Assembly: GCF_900220975.1 (NCBI RefSeq)
Contig: NZ_OBQD01000008.1
Coordinates: 186,001-250,000, forward strand
Length of the DNA: 64,000 bases
Origin: Rhizobium subbaraonis
GTDB taxonomy: Bacteria > Pseudomonadota > Alphaproteobacteria > Rhizobiales > Rhizobiaceae
Direction of reading: 5' to 3'
Shown here: piece by piece, positions 58,784 to 64,000 of the stretch
Position numbering within the stretch: position 1 is the first letter of the stretch
Layout of the letters: each line of letters begins with the position of its first letter
Notes under the pieces: model-generated
Seen by the model: only the letters and a program-made list of their open reading frames with translations
What the model was told of the DNA's origin: nothing
Database searches by the model: none
Program-made: the position numbers and the translations under genes

Positions 58784-60244
58784 TCAAAGATAGGGCGAGC
58801 CCAGCCAGGTGATCCGCTCGATCAGCCGCCGCGAGAAGGGGCGTGCCCGCAGAGCCTGCAGGTTCACCTCCTTCGCCGTCCTGAGCGCTTTGCCGATGCG
58901 CGCTTCGATCTCGGCTGCGAAGAACGTGTCGAACACCTCGATGTCAATCTCGAAGTTCAGGCGTAGCGAGCGCGGATCGAGATTGGAGGATCCGATGTAG
59001 GACCAGACCCCGTCGATGACTGTCAGCTTGGAATGGTTGAAGGCGCCGCCTGCGCGCCAGATCCTGCAGCCGGCCTTGAGCAACTGGTCGAACTGCGCCG
59101 TCATTGCAAGATCGACCAGTTTGAGATTGTTGGTCCCGGGGACGACGATGTCGATGGCCACGCCGCGGCGCGCCGCCGTCGCAAGCGCGCTGATCAGGTC
59201 TCTCTCAGGCAGGAAATAGGGCGACATGATCCGGATACGGCTCTTGGCGACCGAGATCGCCCCCATCAGCATGCGCTGGTTGGCTTCGAGGCTGCTGTCG
59301 GGGCCGGAAGAGACGGCGCGCGCGAACAGCGCGGCGTTGGGCTCAGCCTTCGGCGGCGCCAGTTGCCATGCCTCGCCATCGAGCGCGGCGCCGCCGGAAA
59401 ATCGCCAGTCCTCGTAGGCAACGTGGAAGATATCGCCGACAATCGGTCCTTCCGCGCGGAAGTGCGTGTCCTTGGCTTCGTCATCGCCGGAAAATTCGCG
59501 GGCGAACGCAGCGCGTATGTTGAGCCCCCCGGTGAAGGCGACGGCGCCGTCGACGATCAGGATCTTCCTGTGCGTCCGAAGATTGGCGTAGGGCAGCCGC
59601 AGTCCCATGACGATGTTGCCGTTGAAGACGCGGGTGGAGACGCCGCCCTGTTTGAGCGTCTGCATGATGCTGGGCGTCGAATAGCGGGCACCGACCGCGT
59701 CGATCAGCACATGCACCTTCACCCCGCGCGCCACCGCTGCTGAAAGGGCGGAGGCAAACCGCAAACCCATGCCGTCGCGGTCGAAGATGTAGGTTTCGAG
59801 CAGGATGCTGCGCCGGGCTCCGTTGATCGCATCGAGCATCGCCGTATAGGCGATGTCGCCGGTTTCCAGAACCGCGATGCGGTTTCCGGAGGTCAGCGCG
59901 AAGCGGCTGACATTGTCGCCCAAGTGCTTCATCGCCGAAAGGGCGCCGCCGTAGCGGCTGTAGACTGTCTCTCCGGACACGTCGTGATGAACGGTGTGGT
60001 GGCCCTTCCTGGTGATCGCGCCGGCTCGCTGCAGCGTCAGCGTCTTGCGCCGGATCCGGTTGATGCCGACGACGTAGTAGATGACCGCGCCAAGGATCGG
60101 CGACAGCAGGATGACGCCGACCCAGCCGATCGCTGCGCGCACCTCTTCCTTGGTCATCGTCGCGTGGATTGCAGCCGGTGTGCCGAGCACGATCGAAAGC
60201 ACGACCAGGACATGCGGCCAGTAGTCGGAGATCGTCTGCAGCAT
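58784..60244 (-). CDS. cls: Cardiolipin synthase (phospholipase D family)
   Basis: 486 residues. Two N-terminal membrane helices (about 10-28 and 40-60), then two HKD motifs: H225-K227-D232 and H404-K406-D411. The spacing and the membrane anchor fit ClsA-type enzymes, which join two phosphatidylglycerols to cardiolipin. A close homologue of the rhizobial cls. Convergent with the EEP gene. Confidence 0.95.
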   Translation of the reverse strand: MLQTISDYWPHVLVVLSIVLGTPAAIHATMTKEEVRAAIGWVGVILLSPILGAVIYYVVGINRIRRKTLTLQRAGAITRKGHHTVHHDVSGETVYSRYGGALSAMKHLGDNVSRFALTSGNRIAVLETGDIAYTAMLDAINGARRSILLETYIFDRDGMGLRFASALSAAVARGVKVHVLIDAVGARYSTPSIMQTLKQGGVSTRVFNGNIVMGLRLPYANLRTHRKILIVDGAVAFTGGLNIRAAFAREFSGDDEAKDTHFRAEGPIVGDIFHVAYEDWRFSGGAALDGEAWQLAPPKAEPNAALFARAVSSGPDSSLEANQRMLMGAISVAKSRIRIMSPYFLPERDLISALATAARRGVAIDIVVPGTNNLKLVDLAMTAQFDQLLKAGCRIWRAGGAFNHSKLTVIDGVWSYIGSSNLDPRSLRLNFEIDIEVFDTFFAAEIEARIGKALRTAKEVNLQALRARPFSRRLIERITWLGSPYL

Positions 60245-60385
60245 TCCGTTCCGCCGGTCACCATCTGAAGGTTGAACGCTATTGTCCCTCCACCTTAGCG
60301 TATCGGCAAAGAAAATCAGTATCGATTTTAAGGAGGGATTGCGCGCAGATTCAACGTCTTATCACGCCGACCTGCGCGCGGGGGC

Positions 60386-61456
60386 TCAGTCTTCCAGCGT
60401 TCCAGGGGCGCGATCGGCGCGGGTGCGTTCGCGGCAGGCAATCTTCATTAGGTCGTCGCCGCGGCGCACGAACCGGTCGGAGGTCCGCGTCGCGATCAGA
60501 CCGGGCTGGGCGGCCCGAACCTCGATCGAACCGTCAGCAAACCCCGGCCGTGTCACGAGCGTTGCAAGCAGGTCGCCAGCCTCGATCGTGTCGCCGATGT
60601 CACGGTGGAACAGCACCGTGCCAGGCTCCATCGCCCGCACCATCTCGATGTTGTCGAGGGGAACGGCCGGTCCGGAAAATGCCTGAGCGGGCAGCAGCGG
60701 CCCGCCTTGTGGCGTGGCGATCACGCCGCGCGCGACGAGAAAGTTAAACAGCCCATCGGCGTCTTTTGTTGCACTCTCAGGATAGACGTCGCGCCGCCCG
60801 CGCAACTCGACGGTAGCCGCCAGCCGTCCCGGAACGGAGGCCTGCTTCTCGCCGCCCTGGCGCTTGAAGGCATAGCCGACTGCCTCCTCAAACGCGGTGC
60901 TTTCGCCGTCCGACAGGAACACCGCTTCCATCGAAAGCGCATTCGCAAGATCTGCCGCCTCTGGCCAGAAGGCCTCGTCGATATAGGCGTATTGCACGGA
61001 TTCGTCGTCGCAATGAAGGTCCAGCACCAGTTCGGCGCCGAGCGCCATGTGAAGCAACGTCCGCTTCAGCCGGTTCACCGCCGTCTGCTGATCGAAGTCC
61101 TTCAGGAGCCCGTCCCGCTCCGAAAGGGGGACGAGCGGAAAATCGCGGTTGAAATTTGTGCGCGAGGCTAGATCAAAGCGGCCCTGCATCTCGCCGAAAT
61201 GCGCCTGTGCCGCGCCGATCGGATTGGCCTGCGGCACGATGGTGATATCGCCCAGGACGGCGCCGGCCGCTTCCGCCTCGCGCAGCCGCGCGCAAAGGAA
61301 GTGGATGAGAGCCGTGCCCGGCAGCTCGTTCGAATGCAGTGCCGCCTGGATGTAGACCTTCGGCGCATCCGCAACGGTGCCGGTGAAACGCAGCACGGGA
61401 AGCCGCCATTCGAGGCCGGGCGTGTCGCCGGCAAGGGTGATCTCGGTAACGTCCAC
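60386..61456 (-). CDS. Succinylglutamate desuccinylase/aspartoacylase family protein
   Basis: 356 residues from a GTG at 61456, chosen because GAGGAG lies 5 bases upstream. The zinc site appears intact: H41-x-x-E44 in ALHSNELPG and H148 in LDLHCDD; NFNRDF (101-106) is the substrate-binding RDF-type motif. The C-terminus has a beta-barrel lipoyl-like domain. Likely a zinc carboxypeptidase that deacylates an N-acyl amino acid or related compound; exact substrate unknown. Confidence 0.9.
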   Translation of the reverse strand: MDVTEITLAGDTPGLEWRLPVLRFTGTVADAPKVYIQAALHSNELPGTALIHFLCARLREAEAAGAVLGDITIVPQANPIGAAQAHFGEMQGRFDLASRTNFNRDFPLVPLSERDGLLKDFDQQTAVNRLKRTLLHMALGAELVLDLHCDDESVQYAYIDEAFWPEAADLANALSMEAVFLSDGESTAFEEAVGYAFKRQGGEKQASVPGRLAATVELRGRRDVYPESATKDADGLFNFLVARGVIATPQGGPLLPAQAFSGPAVPLDNIEMVRAMEPGTVLFHRDIGDTIEAGDLLATLVTRPGFADGSIEVRAAQPGLIATRTSDRFVRRGDDLMKIACRERTRADRAPGTLED

Positions 61457-61602
61457 GATGTCTCCTCGCAAAGTCTTTTGCCGCGGTTATGGGGATTGAT
61501 TGCAATCGGTGCAAGTCCGCACGCATTTTTCGAGCGCCCGGAATCGGGTTGAACTGGCGCCGGCAAGGGACGATCTTAGGTAAACGAAGCGGAGCCTGGA
61601 TC

Positions 61603-62163
61603 ATGTCGAGCGCGTGCAGCTACCTGATCTTTGAAACGGCAGGCGGTCCTTGCGGCATCGCCTGGAGCCGCACCGGCGTCCTGCGCTTCCAGCTGCCGGC
61701 CGACGATCCAGAGACGACACGGCGTCTGCTTATGCGCCGGTTGCCGTCCGCCGAGCCGGCGGATCCGGCACCTGCCATCGCCGAGGCCGTCGCGATGGTC
61801 CGGCGCTATTTCGCCGGCGAAGCGGTCGATTTCTCCGGCGTCCCGCTCGACCTTGCCGGCCAGAGCCCTTTCTTCACGGCGATCTATGGTGCCGCCCGGC
61901 GTGTCGCCTGGGGGCAGACGACGACCTACGGCGCCCTTGCCCGTGACCTCGGCGCCGGTCCCGAAGCCGCGCGCGACGTCGGCCAGGCCATGGCCAAGAA
62001 CCCCGTCGCGCTCATCATCCCCTGCCATCGCGTGCTCGCCGCCGGAGGCAAGGTCGGCGGCTTCTCCGCCCCCGGCGGCGCCGGCTCAAAGCTCAGGATG
62101 CTGGCGCTGGAGGGCATCACCTTTGCCCCGCGGGAGCCGGCACAGCAGACGTTCGGGTTCTAG
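61603..62163 (+). CDS. ogt: Methylated-DNA--[protein]-cysteine S-methyltransferase
   Basis: 186 residues. The active centre is IIPCHRV with C141, followed by GKVGGFSAPGG. The N-terminal domain is the short Ogt type with no Ada regulatory half. It repairs O6-alkylguanine by transferring the alkyl group to its own cysteine. No adaptive-response operator is seen. Confidence 0.95.
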   Translation: MSSACSYLIFETAGGPCGIAWSRTGVLRFQLPADDPETTRRLLMRRLPSAEPADPAPAIAEAVAMVRRYFAGEAVDFSGVPLDLAGQSPFFTAIYGAARRVAWGQTTTYGALARDLGAGPEAARDVGQAMAKNPVALIIPCHRVLAAGGKVGGFSAPGGAGSKLRMLALEGITFAPREPAQQTFGF

Positions 62164-62244
62164 CCGGGCTGGGGCGCGCCGGCCAGCCTGTCCGGTTCCA
62201 GGATCACAGAACCGGAAGGACCCCGCCATCATCGACCATTGGTC

Positions 62245-63441
62245 TTACCTCCGCGCCGCTGGAAAGCCGTGGCGCTTAGCCGCCCAAACCACGGCCAGCG
62301 TTGGGACCAGCAGCGCCAGCAGTGCGGGCGAGAACGCGGAGACGCCGAAGAGACCCAGCAGAGCGCCGCCGATGATGCCGCCGCCCGCAATCGCCATGTT
62401 CCAGGCCGTGACCAGCATCGACTGTGCCACATCGGCCGCCTCCCCAGCCGTCTTTGCGATGGCTGTCTGGAACAGTGTCGCAGCGCCTCCGTAGGCCAAG
62501 CCCCAGGCCGCCGTTGCGGCATAGATGACGCTGGGTATTTCGCCTGTCACTCCAAAGGCCAAGGCTGACAGGCCGAACAAGACGGTACTGGAAAGCGTCA
62601 GCGCACGCAGATGACGATCAATCAGTACGCCGATGATCCAGATGCCCAGCAGAGACGTGACGCCGAACACCAGCAGCACCAGATCCGTCCGTTCGGCCAT
62701 GCCTGCCACCGTGAGGAACGGGGCGATGTAGGTATAGAGGATGTTGTGAGCCAGCACGAAGGCCAGCACCGCAAACAGCACCGGGCGCACGCCGGCCACG
62801 GTAAACACATGCCCCAGCGAGAGCCTCTTGCCCGCTGCCTGTCCCGCAAAGTCCGGCACCGTGATGCGCACCCACACCATGAGCACCAGCGCCAGCCCGC
62901 TCATGATGCCGAAGCACATCCGCCAGCCCACAAGGTTTCCGAGGAAAGTGCCGGCAGGTACGCCAAGCGAGAGCGCCAATGGCGTGCCCACCATGGCAAT
63001 GGCAATGGCTCGGCCCTTCTGGTGCTCGGGCACCATGCGCGCGGCATAGCCCGCCAGCAGTGCCCATAGCAGCCCGGCCGACACTCCCGCCAGGAAACGC
63101 GCCACCATCGTCAGAACATAGCTGCCGGAAAACGTCGTGACAGTGTTGGCGACGGCGAAACCCGCGATGGCGGCCAGCAGCAACGGGCGGCGACGCGCGC
63201 CCTGCGTGGCGGCGGTCAGCGGAATCGCCGCCACCAGCGAACCGATGGCATAGAACGTGACCAGTTGCCCGGCCAGTGCCTCGGAAATCTCCAGACCGGC
63301 ACTGATCTGCGGCAGCAGGCCCGCTGGCAGGGCTTCGGTCAGGATCGTGACAAAGCCTGCCATTGCCAGTGCCAGCAGCGATGCCATGGGAAGGCGTGCG
63401 GCCTGTGCGCCGCTATCGAGAGTCGTTGTCGAAATTGCCAT
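62245..63441 (-). CDS. MFS transporter (DHA1 drug/sugar efflux type)
   Basis: 398 residues, twelve hydrophobic helices. The motif-A-like loop QGARRRPLL sits between helices 2 and 3, and GVLIDRHLRALTL is its counterpart after helix 8. The N-terminal ALAMAGFVTILTEALPAGLL and VPAGTFLGNLVGW are typical of arabinose-efflux/AraJ-like permeases. Substrate unknown. Divergent from a LysR gene, which probably controls it. Confidence 0.92.
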   Translation of the reverse strand: MAISTTTLDSGAQAARLPMASLLALAMAGFVTILTEALPAGLLPQISAGLEISEALAGQLVTFYAIGSLVAAIPLTAATQGARRRPLLLAAIAGFAVANTVTTFSGSYVLTMVARFLAGVSAGLLWALLAGYAARMVPEHQKGRAIAIAMVGTPLALSLGVPAGTFLGNLVGWRMCFGIMSGLALVLMVWVRITVPDFAGQAAGKRLSLGHVFTVAGVRPVLFAVLAFVLAHNILYTYIAPFLTVAGMAERTDLVLLVFGVTSLLGIWIIGVLIDRHLRALTLSSTVLFGLSALAFGVTGEIPSVIYAATAAWGLAYGGAATLFQTAIAKTAGEAADVAQSMLVTAWNMAIAGGGIIGGALLGLFGVSAFSPALLALLVPTLAVVWAAKRHGFPAARR

Positions 63442-63548
63442 GAATCTGCCTTTTCGGGTGCCGACGGCGTGCGCAACTGGCACTCAACCGGCACGAATTG
63501 AAGTAGGCCGTCATATTGAGGTGTTCCCAATGCAAGACAATAATGCCA

Positions 63549-63561
63549 ATGTTCAAAACAT
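63549..63561. promoter_or_regulatory. Candidate LysR operator between MFS and LysR genes
   Basis: ATGTT-CAA-AACAT, a perfect 5-3-5 inverted repeat in the AT-rich 150-base divergent gap, 31 bases before the LysR ATG. It fits a LysR T-N11-A-type box loosely. Confidence 0.5.
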
Positions 63562-63591
63562 ATCGGACAAATATTCTTAAATAGCGGAACC

Positions 63592-64000
63592 ATGGACTCT
63601 CTCAATGGCATCTCGTTCTTCGTGCAGGCGGCTGAGACCCGCAGTTTTTCCAAGGCGGGGCGCATCCTCGGCGTATCCTCGTCGGCTGTGGGCAAAAGCG
63701 TGTGCCGATTGGAAGAGCGCTTGGGCGTGCGCCTGTTTCACCGCAGCACGCGCAGCATCACGCTGACCGCCGAGGGCGCGCTATTCCTTGAACGCTGCCG
63801 GCGCATCCTGTGCGAAGTCGAAGCAGCCGAGTTGGAACTCTCCGAGACGCAGCAAGCGCCGCGGGGGCGGCTGCGCATCAGCCTGCCCCTGGTCGGGATG
63901 CTGGTCGTGCCCGCGATCACTGCCTTCATGCGTCGCTATCCAGCCATCGAGTTGGACGTGGATTTCTCGGATCGTTTGGTGGACGTGATCGAGGAAGGCT
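63592..64000 (+). CDS. LysR family transcriptional regulator, N-terminal part (3' end outside window)
   Basis: 136 residues are in the window, open at base 64000. The winged helix-turn-helix is clear: MDSLNGISFFVQAAETRSFS, then RILGVSSSAVGKSVCRLEERLGVRLFHRSTR, the LysR signature. The linker helix and the first strand of the effector domain (RGRLRISLPLVGMLVV) are also present. Probably regulates the divergent MFS gene. The ligand cannot be judged from this part. Confidence 0.93.
   Translation, partial: MDSLNGISFFVQAAETRSFSKAGRILGVSSSAVGKSVCRLEERLGVRLFHRSTRSITLTAEGALFLERCRRILCEVEAAELELSETQQAPRGRLRISLPLVGMLVVPAITAFMRRYPAIELDVDFSDRLVDVIEEG

Overview
The window is GC-rich, gene-dense bacterial chromosome. 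It looks like an alphaproteobacterium of the Rhizobiales, most likely family Rhizobiaceae (Rhizobium, Ensifer/Sinorhizobium, Shinella or a close relative). The clues are the order rpmH-rnpA-yidC ... yihA ... argB, the block aroA-cmk-rpsA, an acidic TIGR02300 (FYDLN) protein, a BA14K-like secreted protein, a SigK/RskA-like pair and a NoeK-type phosphomannomutase. Genus is inference. I see no insertion sequence, integrase, phage, CRISPR array, rRNA operon or replication origin. Both edges cut a gene: an ScfR-type regulator at base 1 and a LysR regulator at base 64000.

Layout. 1-10.9 kb is mostly single-gene units: regulator fragment, an alpha/beta-hydrolase-like unknown, tRNA-Leu, phosphomannomutase, BA14K protein, SelW-like redox protein, DoxX, a lone receiver domain, a Crp/Fnr regulator, pyrC, a DUF805 protein, a uridine-kinase-like P-loop kinase, a class I glutamine amidotransferase, a small secreted protein and a ribonuclease D. 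11-14.7 kb holds two large acidic proteins I cannot assign, around a DUF6665 gene. 14.8-19.7 kb is core: aroA, cmk and rpsA on the minus strand, then TIGR02300 and tRNA-Ala on the plus strand.

19.9-29.3 kb, between tRNA-Ala(GGC) and tRNA-Arg(ACG), looks accessory and concerned with the cell surface: a PhyH-like dioxygenase, a GT8-like transferase, a 1045-residue multidomain glycosyltransferase, an 805-residue beta-helix/RTX exoprotein, the remnant of a membrane acyltransferase, a MarR regulator under a striking palindromic promoter and a DUF1398 protein. 29.9-33.7 kb has a sensor histidine kinase and a chemotaxis receptor with a C-terminal tether pentapeptide.

34-42.2 kb is the rpmH-rnpA-yidC / transporter / yihA / argB neighbourhood. 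Between yihA and argB lie a DUF1269 protein and a fasciclin / RskA-like anti-sigma / ECF sigma set. 42.3-53 kb has lysine and diaminopimelate synthesis (dapD, dapE, with a DUF805 gene between them and a membrane protein behind) and the translation-modification operon def-fmt-truA, plus rmuC. 53-64 kb is mixed: ribokinase, a molybdenum oxidoreductase, a second RTX protein, an ArsC-like protein, an aromatic aminotransferase, an EEP-family enzyme facing a cardiolipin synthase, an aspartoacylase-like peptidase, ogt and a divergent MFS/LysR pair.

No wholly new multi-gene system is proven here. The best leads are the surface-glycan/RTX region, the sigma/anti-sigma/fasciclin module and the two unassigned acidic proteins.
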